Shown: positions 16,020 through 25,025 of the stretch, one piece after another | Layout of the letters: the number at the start of each line of letters is the position of its first letter | Numbering within the stretch: position 1 is the first letter of the stretch | DNA from: Erysipelotrichales bacterium | Lineage (GTDB): Bacteria; Bacillota_I; Bacilli_A; Erysipelotrichales; Erysipelotrichaceae | DNA: 64,000 nucleotides | Direction of reading: 5' to 3' | NCBI GenBank assembly: GCA_910576855.1 | Contig: CAJTJP010000009.1 | Coordinates: forward strand, 28,057-92,056 | Made by a program: the position numbers and the translations under genes | Notes under the pieces: model-generated | What the model was told of the DNA's origin: nothing | Databases searched by the model: none | What the model saw: the letters and a program-made list of their open reading frames with translations, nothing else

Positions 16020-17963
16020 CTACTCAGTGGTAGCCTTTACCATAAATGCACAAATCTTACGCGAGAATTCCATCGGATCATCGATTGGGAAGCCTTCAAT
16101 CAAAAGTGCCTGTTGATACAACAGATCCGCATAATCATTCACTGCAGCCGGATCCTTTTGGTAAACAGCCTGTAAAGCCTTAAAGATCGCATGCTTCGGA
16201 TTGATTTCCAAAATACGCGGTGCCTTCATACCGTATGGATTTCCTTCCGGCATTGCCGATAATACTTTCTCCATCTCAAAGGACAATCCTTCCTCGGTAG
16301 ACAGACAAACCGGATCATCAATTAAACGCGCAGAGATTTTAACCTCTTTGACTTGATCCTTTAACGCTTCTTTGATATGAGTCAACAGATCCTTGTTTTC
16401 CTCTGCTTTTGCTTCAAGTTCTTTCTTTTCATCCTCACTGGCTAAGTCCAAGTCACCCTGTGAAATATTTTTGAATTTCTTTTCCTTATAGGTATTTAAT
16501 GTCTGCATCACAAACTCATCCACATTGTCAGTCAAATACAGAATTTCATAGCCCTTTTCCTTAACCAATGCACACTGCGGCAGCTTATCGATTTTATCAA
16601 CACTGTCACCGGACATAAAGTAAATGCTCTCCTGTCCTTCTTCCATACGATTGATATATTCATCAAGCGTCACAAGCTTTTGTTCCTTTGAGGAATAGAA
16701 TAACAGTAAATCCTGCAGTTTTTCCTTATCCATGCCATAGTTATTATAAACACCGAACTTGATCTGCAGACCGAAATTGCTCCAGAATTTTTCATACTCC
16801 TCACGATCGTTATTCAACATTAATACCAGCTCACTCTTGATTTTCTTTTCAATGCGTGATGCAATCACTTTCAGCTGACGATCATGCTGAAGCATTTCAC
16901 GAGAGATATTCAAGCTTAAATCCTGAGAATCAACCAAACCTTTCACAAAGCGGAAATACTCGGGAATCAGCTCTTCAGCCTTATCCATAATAAACACACC
17001 GCGGCTGTATAGCTGTAATCCCTTTTGATAATCCTGTGAATAATAGTTATAAGGCGCTTTGCTCGGAATATACATTAAGGCATCAAAGGAAACATTGCCC
17101 TCAACGCTTGTATGAATGACCTTTTGCGGATCATTAAAATCATCAAATTTATCCTTATAGAAAGAATCGTATTCCTCTTTGGTAATTTCTTTTTTCGGAC
17201 GCTTCCACAACGGAATCATCGAGTTCAAGGTTTTTGTTTCCTGAACGGTTTCATATACAGGCTCTTTATTCTCTTCATCTTCGGATGCTTCGCTATCCAC
17301 TTCCTTTTGAACTTCTACTTCCATCTCAATCGGATAGCGGATATAATCGGAATACTTCTTAATCAAGCCTTCAATTTCATATTGGCTTAAATATTTATCA
17401 TAATCCTCATCCTCACTGTTATCCTTTAAATACAGCACGATCTCAGTACCGTGGCTGTCCTTGGCAACCTCGTCAATCGTATAGCCGTCACTCGCATCGG
17501 AGCTCCAACGATATGCAAGCTCTGCACCGTATTTCTTACTTGTCACATCGACACGACTTGCGACCATAAAGGCAGAATAGAAACCGACACCGAACTGTCC
17601 GATAATATCGACATCTTCATCCTGCTTTCCTTCCTCTTGTGCCAGCTTCTGTTTAAAGGCCAAGGAACCGCTTTTCGCAATTGTTCCTAAATTCTCTTCC
17701 ATTTCCGCTTTATCCATACCGACACCGTTATCCTGAATCGTAATTGTGCGGTTTTCTTTATCCAATGAAATTTCAATCTTCAGATCATCACGGTTAATAT
17801 CCTGTAAGTTTTCACTCAATGCCTGATAGTACAGCTTATCAATCGCATCACTGGCATTGGATACCAATTCACGTAAAAATATTTCCTTGTGTGTATAAAT
17901 AGAATTAATCATCAAATCCAATAAACGTTTCGATTCCGCTTTAAATTGTTTTTTTCTGCTCAT
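16020..17963 (-). CDS. htpG: Chaperone HtpG (Hsp90)
   Basis: A 647-residue ATP-dependent cytosolic Hsp90. The N-terminal GHKL ATPase shows HKEIFLRELVSNASDAIDKL (near 24-43), DNGVGMD near 80-86, and GQFGVGFYSAFMV near 122-134. The middle domain includes the arginine segment SLNISREMLQ (near 350), and the C-terminal dimerisation domain ends the protein. The acidic linker at ~215-240 (DSEASEDEENKE) is longer than minimal, as in some Firmicutes. An ATG two codons earlier (17969) is only one base from GGAGG, so the ATG at 17963, seven bases from it, is chosen. It is under a sigma-A promoter bracketed by two CIRCE-like repeats, pointing to HrcA control. Confidence 0.96.
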   Translation of the reverse strand: MSRKKQFKAESKRLLDLMINSIYTHKEIFLRELVSNASDAIDKLYYQALSENLQDINRDDLKIEISLDKENRTITIQDNGVGMDKAEMEENLGTIAKSGSLAFKQKLAQEEGKQDEDVDIIGQFGVGFYSAFMVASRVDVTSKKYGAELAYRWSSDASDGYTIDEVAKDSHGTEIVLYLKDNSEDEDYDKYLSQYEIEGLIKKYSDYIRYPIEMEVEVQKEVDSEASEDEENKEPVYETVQETKTLNSMIPLWKRPKKEITKEEYDSFYKDKFDDFNDPQKVIHTSVEGNVSFDALMYIPSKAPYNYYSQDYQKGLQLYSRGVFIMDKAEELIPEYFRFVKGLVDSQDLSLNISREMLQHDRQLKVIASRIEKKIKSELVLMLNNDREEYEKFWSNFGLQIKFGVYNNYGMDKEKLQDLLLFYSSKEQKLVTLDEYINRMEEGQESIYFMSGDSVDKIDKLPQCALVKEKGYEILYLTDNVDEFVMQTLNTYKEKKFKNISQGDLDLASEDEKKELEAKAEENKDLLTHIKEALKDQVKEVKISARLIDDPVCLSTEEGLSFEMEKVLSAMPEGNPYGMKAPRILEINPKHAIFKALQAVYQKDPAAVNDYADLLYQQALLIEGFPIDDPMEFSRKICAFMVKATTE

Positions 17964-17976
17964 CTTCATACCTCCG

Positions 17977-18003
17977 TTAGCACTCTTTTATTAAGTCTGC
18001 TAA
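17977..18003 (-). promoter_or_regulatory. CIRCE element, promoter-distal copy (HrcA operator)
   Basis: TTAGCACTC-N9-GTCTGCTAA; the consensus is TTAGCACTC-N9-GAGTGCTAA. The left arm is perfect and the right arm matches 7 of 9. It covers the start point and leader of htpG, immediately before GGAGG. Confidence 0.85.
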
Positions 18004-18004
18004 T

Positions 18005-18033
18005 AGTATAGACCAATTTATTAGCAGAGTCAA
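18005..18033 (-). promoter_or_regulatory. Sigma-A promoter of htpG
   Basis: Minus strand TTGACT (18028-18033), 17-bp spacer, TATACT (18005-18010). Confidence 0.88.
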
Positions 18034-18047
18034 CACCTAAGTGCTAA
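18021..18047 (-). promoter_or_regulatory. CIRCE-like element overlapping the htpG -35
   Basis: TTAGCAGAG-N9-AAGTGCTAA. Arm matches are 6 of 9 and 8 of 9, with the exact 9-base spacer. It overlaps the -35 box, so HrcA bound here and at the other copy would close the promoter on both sides. Confidence 0.7.
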
Positions 18048-18151
18048 TTTTATTTCATTCAATGTTATAAATTGTTTGAAGGAGATTGTTCGGAGTCAGT
18101 ATGTCATTTATCTAGTATAGGGGTTCATAATAAAATACCTCGCTGATCCCT

Positions 18152-18181
18152 AAAAAAAGACAACTGCCCATAACAGCTGTC
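18152..18181 (-). terminator. Terminator after the Xaa-Pro aminopeptidase gene
   Basis: Minus strand GACAGCTG/CAGTTGTC stem (one G-U pair) followed by seven T, 28 bases after the stop. Confidence 0.85.
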
Positions 18182-18208
18182 CTTCATTACTGAATATCTC
18201 TTAAAAGA

Positions 18209-20008
18209 TTAAATTGCGCGTGTATATATTTTCAGCCATGCCTTTACTTCATCACACAAATACGGAGAAAGCTTCTCATACACTTCCTTGTGGTAAGCAT
18301 TCAGCCATGCCTTTTCCTCACCGCTCAACAGTGTGACATCAATACCGTCCAAATCGATCGGCGCAAAGGTAATTGTCTCAAACTCCATAAATTGACCGTA
18401 TTCGTTTTTAACTCCTTTACGACAGATCAATTCGTTTTCGGTTCTGATACCGTATTTACCTTCTAAATAAACACCCGGCTCAATCGTTGTGACCATGCCC
18501 TCTTGAAGAATCTCAAAATCATCACGCTCCGGCACACGCTTCCAACGGAATCCGTTAGGACCCTCATGAACATTCAGCACAAAGCCGACACCATGTCCCG
18601 TTCCGCATTTATAATCAATATCCTCACTCCATAACGGCTGTCTTGCCAGAATATCAAGATTGATTCCGTTACAGCCGTACAGGAATTTCGCTCTTGAAAG
18701 ATTCATCATTCCTCTTGCGACATTTGTAAAATGTCTGCGCATATCATCACTGATATCACCTAATACAAAGGTACGCGTAATATCCGTTGTTCCCTCAAAA
18801 TACTGACCGCCGCTGTCTACAAGCAAAAAGCCGCTCGCTTTGCATTCGGCACAATTTTCTTTTGTCGCATGATAGTGCATCATGGCCGCATTTTCATTAT
18901 ACGCCGCAATCGTATCAAAGCTGATTTCAATAAAGTTATCCTGCTGCTTACGGCATTCCTCTAAATAATCCGATGCGCTTACTTCGTCGATAGAAATTTT
19001 ACCGATATTGTTTTTTAACCAATACATGAAATTCGTAACCGCAACACCGTCCTTGATATGGGCAATGCGATTATTTGCGAGTTCTGTTTCGTTTTTGATT
19101 GCCTTCCAAAGCTGACTCGGATTTTTTTGATTATGCACCTCACACTCCTCAGGCAAGGATGCGGTAATGCGATAGTTTACACAGCCCTTGTCTAATGAAA
19201 TATGCTTCGCAGGAATCGTTTTAACATATTCATATACTGCATCATACGGATGAAGCACGACATTATCCTGTGTAAACTGCTGCTTTAAAGCATCATTCAG
19301 CTTTGCTTCCTCAATAAATAAATGTGCTTGATCAGCCTCAATAATCAAATAAGCAAGCACGACCGGATAACATGCGATGTCATTGCCGCGAATATTCAAA
19401 TACCATGCGATATCATCTAATGTAGTTACGATATGCGCATCAAGCTTATGTTCCTTCATCCATGTGCGCGCTTGATTCAGCTTATCGGCACTGCTTTTAC
19501 CGCAATATTTTATATCAAGCAAAAATGCCGGTTCCAAAGGCAGCGGCGGGCGATCTGTCCAAATGATACCGACCAAATCCTCATCACATTTCAATGTCGC
19601 ATGCTTATCATTCAGCTTTTGCTTCAGCGCTTCCGCCAACTTTGTATTAATCACACGACCGTCAAAGCCAAGCGCATGCCCTTCACTCATATGATCGTAA
19701 ATATACTGAGCCATCGGCGGAGTCGCTTCCTCACCCATTTTCATCAATTCGATACCGGTACCTTCCAGCTGCTTTGCCGCTTGAATAAAATATCGGCCGT
19801 CGGTCCATAAGCCTGCACAGTCCTTACATACGACTAGCGTTCCTGCCGAACCGCTGAAATTGCTCATCCACGCTCTCGCCTTAAAATGCTCTCCGACATA
19901 TTCCGTTTCATGAAAATCACTTGTCGGAATAATATATACATCGATATTGCGCTGTTCCATCTCATTTCTAAGCGCCTGTAGTCTTTCCTTAATTTGTATC
20001 ACATTCAA
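18209..20008 (-). CDS. Xaa-Pro aminopeptidase (M24B)
   Basis: A 599-residue cytosolic metallopeptidase of the long, three-domain M24B form. The first two creatinase-like domains start with IDVYIIPTSDFHETEYV. The pita-bread catalytic domain has LVDSGGQYFEGTTDITRTF (two metal-binding Asp), GTGHGVGFVLNVHEGP (metal-binding His) and TTIEPGVYLEGKYGIRTEN (two Glu). A ~60-residue C-terminal cap (M24_C) ends the protein. It removes N-terminal residues before proline during peptide use. AAGGAGG precedes the ATG. It is monocistronic with a strong terminator. Confidence 0.93.
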   Translation of the reverse strand: MNVIQIKERLQALRNEMEQRNIDVYIIPTSDFHETEYVGEHFKARAWMSNFSGSAGTLVVCKDCAGLWTDGRYFIQAAKQLEGTGIELMKMGEEATPPMAQYIYDHMSEGHALGFDGRVINTKLAEALKQKLNDKHATLKCDEDLVGIIWTDRPPLPLEPAFLLDIKYCGKSSADKLNQARTWMKEHKLDAHIVTTLDDIAWYLNIRGNDIACYPVVLAYLIIEADQAHLFIEEAKLNDALKQQFTQDNVVLHPYDAVYEYVKTIPAKHISLDKGCVNYRITASLPEECEVHNQKNPSQLWKAIKNETELANNRIAHIKDGVAVTNFMYWLKNNIGKISIDEVSASDYLEECRKQQDNFIEISFDTIAAYNENAAMMHYHATKENCAECKASGFLLVDSGGQYFEGTTDITRTFVLGDISDDMRRHFTNVARGMMNLSRAKFLYGCNGINLDILARQPLWSEDIDYKCGTGHGVGFVLNVHEGPNGFRWKRVPERDDFEILQEGMVTTIEPGVYLEGKYGIRTENELICRKGVKNEYGQFMEFETITFAPIDLDGIDVTLLSGEEKAWLNAYHKEVYEKLSPYLCDEVKAWLKIYTRAI

Positions 20009-20196
20009 TCCTCCTTATAGCTTCTCTAATTGTATCGCAAAACCATAAAAAAAGCCATGAGAAACCGTTGTTTTTATGAACATTCACCGCCGCGGCAGAA
20101 ATACAGCATTTCAAATAGACACATTGTTTCCTGAATCAGTTTTATCTCATAGGATATCAATAGCTGTATATGAAGTGATGAAATCTAAGACAAATG

Positions 20197-20277
20197 CCAA
20201 ACTGCCGAACAAAATATGTCCAAACTGCCGAAAAATATCTAGCCAAACTGCCGAAAAATTTTGAGCCAAACTGCCGA
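20197..20277 (+). repeat. Four-copy 12-bp direct repeat array with exact 23-bp period
   Basis: CCAAACTGCCGA occurs at 20197-20208, 20220-20231, 20243-20254 and 20266-20277, each start exactly 23 bases after the last. The 11-base spacers are A/T-rich and differ. The array ends six bases before the -35 of the second DUF4143 gene. Equal spacing near two DNA turns means that a protein would meet all copies on nearly the same face. Confidence 0.9.
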
Positions 20278-20283
20278 TAATTA

Positions 20284-20312
20284 TTGAATAATTCATTAAA
20301 AGGGCTTATACT
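20284..20312 (+). promoter_or_regulatory. Sigma-A promoter of the second DUF4143 ATPase gene
   Basis: TTGAAT (20284-20289), 17-bp spacer, TATACT (20307-20312), directly downstream of the repeat array. Confidence 0.85.
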
Positions 20313-20346
20313 ATAGATATACGCATGCAGAGGAGACTTCATCAAT

Positions 20347-21621
20347 ATGAAAAAATATAAAAAACGAATTGCTGACGAAATACTGAAAAAACGCTTATTA
20401 GGGAAAGGCGCGGTATTAATCGAAGGACCGAAATGGTGCGGTAAGACGACAACAGCCGAACAGATGGCAGGAAGCATTCTTTACATGGCCGACCCCGAAA
20501 AGGAAAAACAGAATTTATCAATGGCCGATTTAAGTCCTAAAGTGCTGTTAAAGGGCGCAACACCGCGATTAATTGATGATTGGCAGATTGCCCCGAAACT
20601 ATGGGATGCGATTCGCTTTGAGGTAGATCATCGAGATGAGTACGGCCAATTTATTTTAACCGGCTCCTCAACCCCTGCAAGCGATGAACAAATTCATCAT
20701 ACAGGCACCGGTCGTTTTTCATGGATCATGATGCGGCCTATGAGCCTATATGAATCCTTAGATTCTACCGGTGAGGTAAGTCTTAAAGCGCTTTTCGATA
20801 CACCGAATCAAATTGAAGGAATCAATCCCATTGATTTAAACAGGCTGGCTTTTCTTGTTTGCCGCGGAGGCTGGCCGAGAGCTACCGATTTAGAAGGAGA
20901 AATCGCATTGGAACAGGCATTGGATTATTTTGATGCAGTTGTAAAATCCGATATATCACGTGCTGACGGTGTTTCAAGAAATCCCGAACGAGTAAAGCGC
21001 TTGATGCGCTCTTATGCACGAAATCAAGGAACTCAGGCCACAAACTCACTTATTTGTGCGGATATAGCCGCAAATGAAGCTGATACTTTTGACACCGACA
21101 CTGTATATTCGTATATCAATGCTTTAAAAAGAATATTCGTAATAGAGGAAATGGCAGCTTGGAATCCGAATTTACGCTCTAAAACGGCAATACGTACCTC
21201 GAATACTCGCTATTTTATTGATCCTTCCATTGCCACAGCCGCATTGGGACTGGAACCCGATGATCTGATCTGTGATTTAAATACGTTTGGATTATTCTTT
21301 GAAACAATGTGTATTCGTGATTTGAGAGTATTCAGTGATAAATTAAACGGACAGGTGTATCATTATCGAGATAAGACTGATCTCGAATGTGATGCAGTCG
21401 TTCATTTAAGGAACGGTTCTTATGGTTTAATTGAAATCAAACTCGGTGGTGACAAGCTGATCGAGGAAGCTGCCGAAAATCTGAAGAAGCTGAATAATAA
21501 AATCGATACAACAAAAATGAAATCCCCTTCCTTTTTAATGATTTTAGTCGGTATCGGTGATTATGCTTATCGTAGACAAGACGGTGTATATATCGTACCC
21601 ATCGGATGCCTGAAAGATTGA
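20347..21621 (+). CDS. AAA_14/DUF4143 ATPase, second copy
   Basis: A 424-residue ATPase of the same superfamily as the one at 14.7 kb, but a distant member. Walker A is EGPKWCGKTT near 25-34, then RLIDDWQIAPKLWD (Walker B region, D-D-W-Q) and FILTGSSTP. The DUF4143 half ends in a well-formed PD-(D/E)xK-like segment: DLECDAVVHLRNGSYGLIEIK with Asp and E-I-K in place, so it may be an active nuclease or a nucleic-acid-binding remnant. Function of the family is unknown. AGAGGAG lies 14-8 bases before the ATG. The promoter sits behind the 23-bp-period repeat array. It is monocistronic with a terminator 140 bases downstream. Confidence 0.85.
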   Translation: MKKYKKRIADEILKKRLLGKGAVLIEGPKWCGKTTTAEQMAGSILYMADPEKEKQNLSMADLSPKVLLKGATPRLIDDWQIAPKLWDAIRFEVDHRDEYGQFILTGSSTPASDEQIHHTGTGRFSWIMMRPMSLYESLDSTGEVSLKALFDTPNQIEGINPIDLNRLAFLVCRGGWPRATDLEGEIALEQALDYFDAVVKSDISRADGVSRNPERVKRLMRSYARNQGTQATNSLICADIAANEADTFDTDTVYSYINALKRIFVIEEMAAWNPNLRSKTAIRTSNTRYFIDPSIATAALGLEPDDLICDLNTFGLFFETMCIRDLRVFSDKLNGQVYHYRDKTDLECDAVVHLRNGSYGLIEIKLGGDKLIEEAAENLKKLNNKIDTTKMKSPSFLMILVGIGDYAYRRQDGVYIVPIGCLKD

Positions 21622-21758
21622 TCGTATCGAAAGTATTTGAAATTATCGAAAACAGTTCATTTTTGTGATATTCTTCATTTATAAAAAAGACAGTTACTTT
21701 TATATCCTGTATCATTTACAGCATCTTAACACTATAAGCATCTGATTAATCCAAAAAA

Positions 21759-21786
21759 AATCCTGCACATTTTTCGGGATTTTTTC
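21759..21786 (+). terminator. Terminator of the second DUF4143 gene
   Basis: AATCC (21759-21763) pairs with GGATT (21777-21781), followed by a T-run. The stem is short. Confidence 0.55.
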
Positions 21787-21810
21787 TGGTTTTTCAATTT
21801 CAAGGCATCA

Positions 21811-21835
21811 AAAAAAGCCTTTATTCAAAGGCTTT
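21811..21835 (-). terminator. Terminator of the tRNA cluster
   Basis: Minus strand AAAGCCTTT-GAAT-AAAGGCTTT followed by TTTTG, ten bases after the tRNA-Gln 3' end. Confidence 0.85.
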
Positions 21836-21845
21836 CATTAACATA

Positions 21846-21921
21846 TGGCTGGGGTACTTGGATTCGAACCAAGGAAATGCCAGATTCAGAGTCTGGTGCC
21901 TTACCGCTTGGCTATACCCCA
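21846..21921 (-). tRNA. tRNA-Gln (anticodon CTG)
   Basis: 76 bases with encoded CCA. Acceptor TGGGGTA/TACCCCA; anticodon stem CCAGA/TCTGG with loop CTCTGAA. Confidence 0.93.
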
Positions 21922-22146
21922 ATATCGGAACGGTTACTATTTTACTTGGAAATACGCCGTTTGTCAAGCAGATTACATAAATTTTCCTGAATAGTACCTT
22001 ATCTGTTTCGTATCCTAATGAAGGAAAGCACAATATTCTTGTCCGTTTTACATCTGCTGCATATTCTTATCCATAAGCCTATGAATTATGATATAATTGT
22101 TGTGATTATTCGACAATAAAAAACAGCTCGCGCTGCTTATCTATAA

Positions 22147-22221
22147 TGGCACCCTCTGTAGGAATCGAACCTACAATTAGATCTTAGGAGGATCCTGTGA
22201 TATCCATTTCACCAAGAGGGC
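22147..22221 (-). tRNA. tRNA-Arg (anticodon CCT)
   Basis: 75 bases with encoded CCA. Acceptor GCCCTCT/AGAGGGT (terminal G-U); anticodon stem GGATC/GATCT with loop CTCCTAA. Confidence 0.92.
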
Positions 22222-22228
22222 ATAAAAA

Positions 22229-22305
22229 TGGCGCACCCGACAGGAATCGAACCTGCAACCTTTTGAATCGGAATCAAATGCGCTATCCAATTGCGCCACG
22301 GGCAC
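22229..22305 (-). tRNA. tRNA-Arg (anticodon CCG)
   Basis: 77 bases with encoded CCA. D-stem GCGC/GCGC; anticodon stem TTTGA/TCAAA with loop TTCCGAT. The acceptor GTGCCCG/CGGGTGC has two wobble pairs. Confidence 0.92.
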
Positions 22306-22377
22306 GGGTGCTTATATTTTAACACAAATATACAAAATAGAAAAGCGTGCAGTGAAAAAACAGAAAGGAGCAGGACA

Positions 22378-24267
22378 ATGAGAAAAAAAGCTAAAGTCAT
22401 CTTTCTATGGATATTTGCCCTATGTCTTTGTACCTGCTTTTTTCCTGCTTCTGCGGCACAAACCTATACGATATCAAGCTATCAGATTCATGCCGATATT
22501 GATAAGAGTGCCGTCATGAAGGTCGAGGAAAACATCACCTTTAAGGACAATCCTTCCATGACCTTTGAAAAAGATATCCTGCAGGATTACAGCTATGATG
22601 CCGATCGGGACGGCACACCCGAGATTTATGCTTATGAAATCAGCAGTATTCGCGTAGAGGGTGCCGATTATACCACAAGCTATGAAAACGGTGCCCATCG
22701 TTTGCGGCTTACCCTAGAAAAGCCCGATGCAAATATCATTATCCACTATCAGGTACGCTTTCGCCGCTATGATGCAGAAGACGCCAATATTTTCCTATAT
22801 CAGTTGATTTCTCCTAATCACAGCGGAACCATTGAAAACTTCAATGCCTCGATCACACTTCCCAACCGCCCCGATACCGGCTTTGATGTTTATCAGGTCG
22901 ATCAAGGACTGAACCGCAGCAACTCTTTAAATGCAAGCATCATGGATAAAACGATTCAAATCACTTCCTTGCAGGCTTTAAAGGCAGGACAAGGAATCAT
23001 GGTCTTTGCGACATTAAAAAACTTCTTTTTCAACTATTCTCATCCGCTGACGCTGCATTTATTCTTTTCGATATTTTCTATTATTCTTGTGATGGGCTGT
23101 TATTTCGGCATTATCCACAGCAATCGGTTTCATAAGAAAGACATACTGAAGGAAAGTTACCCGATCAAGGAAATAGAAATCGGTTCCTTAGGCTATATTC
23201 TTGACGGCATTGTTGATGAAGCCGATATCATTTCAATTTTAATTGAATGGGCAAATCAAAACTATATTCAGATACGTGATGAAAATCAAACGATAGCACT
23301 TGTCATCATCAATGAGCTGCCGCAAAATGCAAAACCGTATGAGCAGCATTTATTTGACTTGATATTTACCCAATATACAATGGTTACGATCGATCAATTA
23401 AAGGAAAGAAATCTAAAGAAGCAAATGCTTGCGATCGAAAAGGAAATACTTGCCGCACAGGAGCAGCAAAGGAAAAAGGCGATTTATGCGAATACCTCTT
23501 ATCTTTGGCAAATTCTTTCCATACCGGCAATCTGTATACCGCTCGCATTGACGATGTTTGCCTGTATCTATGAGCAGCAATATCAGTTTTCAAAGAGTCT
23601 CAGTTATGCATTCAGCTGTGCCGGTATTATTTATGTAAACTGTCTGCCTTGGGTATGGTTATTTAAAAAGCGCAGTAAGCAATCAAAAAGCACACAGGAT
23701 GTGTATCGGGTATTGACAATGCTGATAAACTTTATAACCGGTGCACTGCTTTACCGCTATCTATTAATGAATCAAACACCGGTCGTTTATGCCGCAATCA
23801 ACTTTGTTTTAACGCTGCTGTTTGCCTGCATCATTATCTTTATGGACCGCAGAACCTTTTACGGACGTAATCTGTATCTGCGTTTATTATCCTTACGTCA
23901 ATATATCAGAACGGCCAACAGTGAACAGCTGACGACCTACTTATATGATAATCCGTATTATTTTGAAGATATGCTTCCGTATGCGTGGATATTCGATATT
24001 ACGGATATCTGGGGAAAGAAATTCACATCGATTCCCTTAGATGCACCGATATGGTACTTCCATGCCAATGCCGATGCGCAATCAACGATCTATTGGATGC
24101 GCGCCTTAGACAGCTCTTTGAATACGATCAAAAACGCACTGTATTATGAAGCAGGCAATAAGAATAAATCGAGGCTGTTTCAAAAGGACAGCAAAAACAA
24201 AGACAGTAAGAATAAAAAAACAGCGATGAATAAACCGTACGATTATCAAAAGCTGTCAAATAAATAA
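22378..24267 (+). CDS. DUF2207 membrane protein
   Basis: A 629-residue protein with a cleavable-type signal peptide (hydrophobic ~8-22, then ASAAQ). An extracytoplasmic beta-rich DUF2207 domain (~25-215) contains YQIHADIDKSAVMKVEENITF and a PNRPDTGF-like strand set. Then come a membrane helix at ~225-247, a cytosolic domain (~265-380) with GYILDGIVDEADIISILIEWANQNYI typical of this family, two or more helices (~385-480), and a tail rich in Lys/Asn. Function is unknown. The longest frame begins inside tRNA-Arg; AAAGGAG ten bases before the ATG at 22378 fixes the start. Confidence 0.83.
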   Translation: MRKKAKVIFLWIFALCLCTCFFPASAAQTYTISSYQIHADIDKSAVMKVEENITFKDNPSMTFEKDILQDYSYDADRDGTPEIYAYEISSIRVEGADYTTSYENGAHRLRLTLEKPDANIIIHYQVRFRRYDAEDANIFLYQLISPNHSGTIENFNASITLPNRPDTGFDVYQVDQGLNRSNSLNASIMDKTIQITSLQALKAGQGIMVFATLKNFFFNYSHPLTLHLFFSIFSIILVMGCYFGIIHSNRFHKKDILKESYPIKEIEIGSLGYILDGIVDEADIISILIEWANQNYIQIRDENQTIALVIINELPQNAKPYEQHLFDLIFTQYTMVTIDQLKERNLKKQMLAIEKEILAAQEQQRKKAIYANTSYLWQILSIPAICIPLALTMFACIYEQQYQFSKSLSYAFSCAGIIYVNCLPWVWLFKKRSKQSKSTQDVYRVLTMLINFITGALLYRYLLMNQTPVVYAAINFVLTLLFACIIIFMDRRTFYGRNLYLRLLSLRQYIRTANSEQLTTYLYDNPYYFEDMLPYAWIFDITDIWGKKFTSIPLDAPIWYFHANADAQSTIYWMRALDSSLNTIKNALYYEAGNKNKSRLFQKDSKNKDSKNKKTAMNKPYDYQKLSNK

Positions 24268-24309
24268 TTGTATACCTGTATTCATCCTGTTGCATTGCTT
24301 TAACGATAT

Positions 24310-24345
24310 AACAGCTCTATTGATTGATACAGAGCTGTTTTCTTA
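24310..24345 (+). terminator. Terminator of the DUF2207 gene
   Basis: AACAGCTCT (24310-24318) pairs perfectly with AGAGCTGTT (24331-24339), followed by TTCTT. Confidence 0.85.
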
Positions 24346-24377
24346 TTCCTATTTTAAAACCTTGTCTTGATCCATAC

Positions 24378-24869
24378 CTAATTAGTTGAAACCTCAGATT
24401 CCTTAAGCTCAAGCATTTCCAATATATAATATAAGCGCACACGCTCTTTATCGGTAATTTCAATTTTAGGATTATAAAAATAATGAGACATAACATCTGC
24501 ATCCTTTAATATTTCCGCATAAATATTATCATCCTTTGTCTGCTTATCGGAATGAACCAATATCGCATGCGTAATCAGTTTGATTTCCTCTTTAGAAAAC
24601 ATATCGCTTTCACTCAACAGCTTTTGTGCAATCTCAGCACTTTTTTTCGCATGCTCCGCCTCACCCACATTATAAGCATAGGAAGCTATATCATGAAGCA
24701 TTGCCGCAACAGCTGCTACTACTGCATCTACATGATGTCTGACAGCAAGCATTGTCGCAAACTGTGAGGTGCCGTAAAGATGAATATAGGCAAACTTACG
24801 CTCACTTTTACTCGCTAAATCCTGAATCATGCGATCTACCTTCATTCGTATCATCTCTAAGCGATCCAT
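24378..24869 (-). CDS. HD-domain phosphohydrolase-like protein
   Basis: 163 residues with the HD fold metal motif: H35-type His in FAYIHLYGTSQFATMLAVRHHVD, then HDIAS (H-D) near 59-60, HAKKSAEIAQKLL near 75, H near 101-106 (THAILVHSDK), and D near 121 in ILKDADVMSHYF. This pattern matches small HD proteins that hydrolyse nucleotides or phosphoesters; the substrate is unknown. GGGAGTG precedes the ATG. The gene converges with DUF2207 and diverges from the LRR gene. Confidence 0.82.
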   Translation of the reverse strand: MDRLEMIRMKVDRMIQDLASKSERKFAYIHLYGTSQFATMLAVRHHVDAVVAAVAAMLHDIASYAYNVGEAEHAKKSAEIAQKLLSESDMFSKEEIKLITHAILVHSDKQTKDDNIYAEILKDADVMSHYFYNPKIEITDKERVRLYYILEMLELKESEVSTN

Positions 24870-25025
24870 ATCATCACTCCCTTTTCTTTATTATAGCATT
24901 TTTTTATAAGTATGTGCACTATAAATATGATACCGTTTTCTTTTATTGAAAAAGTATGCAATTATCCATTTCTAAATTCTTGCATTTGCGGTATAATAAG
25001 AATATATGAAATGCGGAGGAATAGT

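Noticed and set aside
22291..22377. Longer start for the DUF2207 gene
   Set aside because: These 29 codons begin inside tRNA-Arg; the ribosome site and signal peptide start at 22378.
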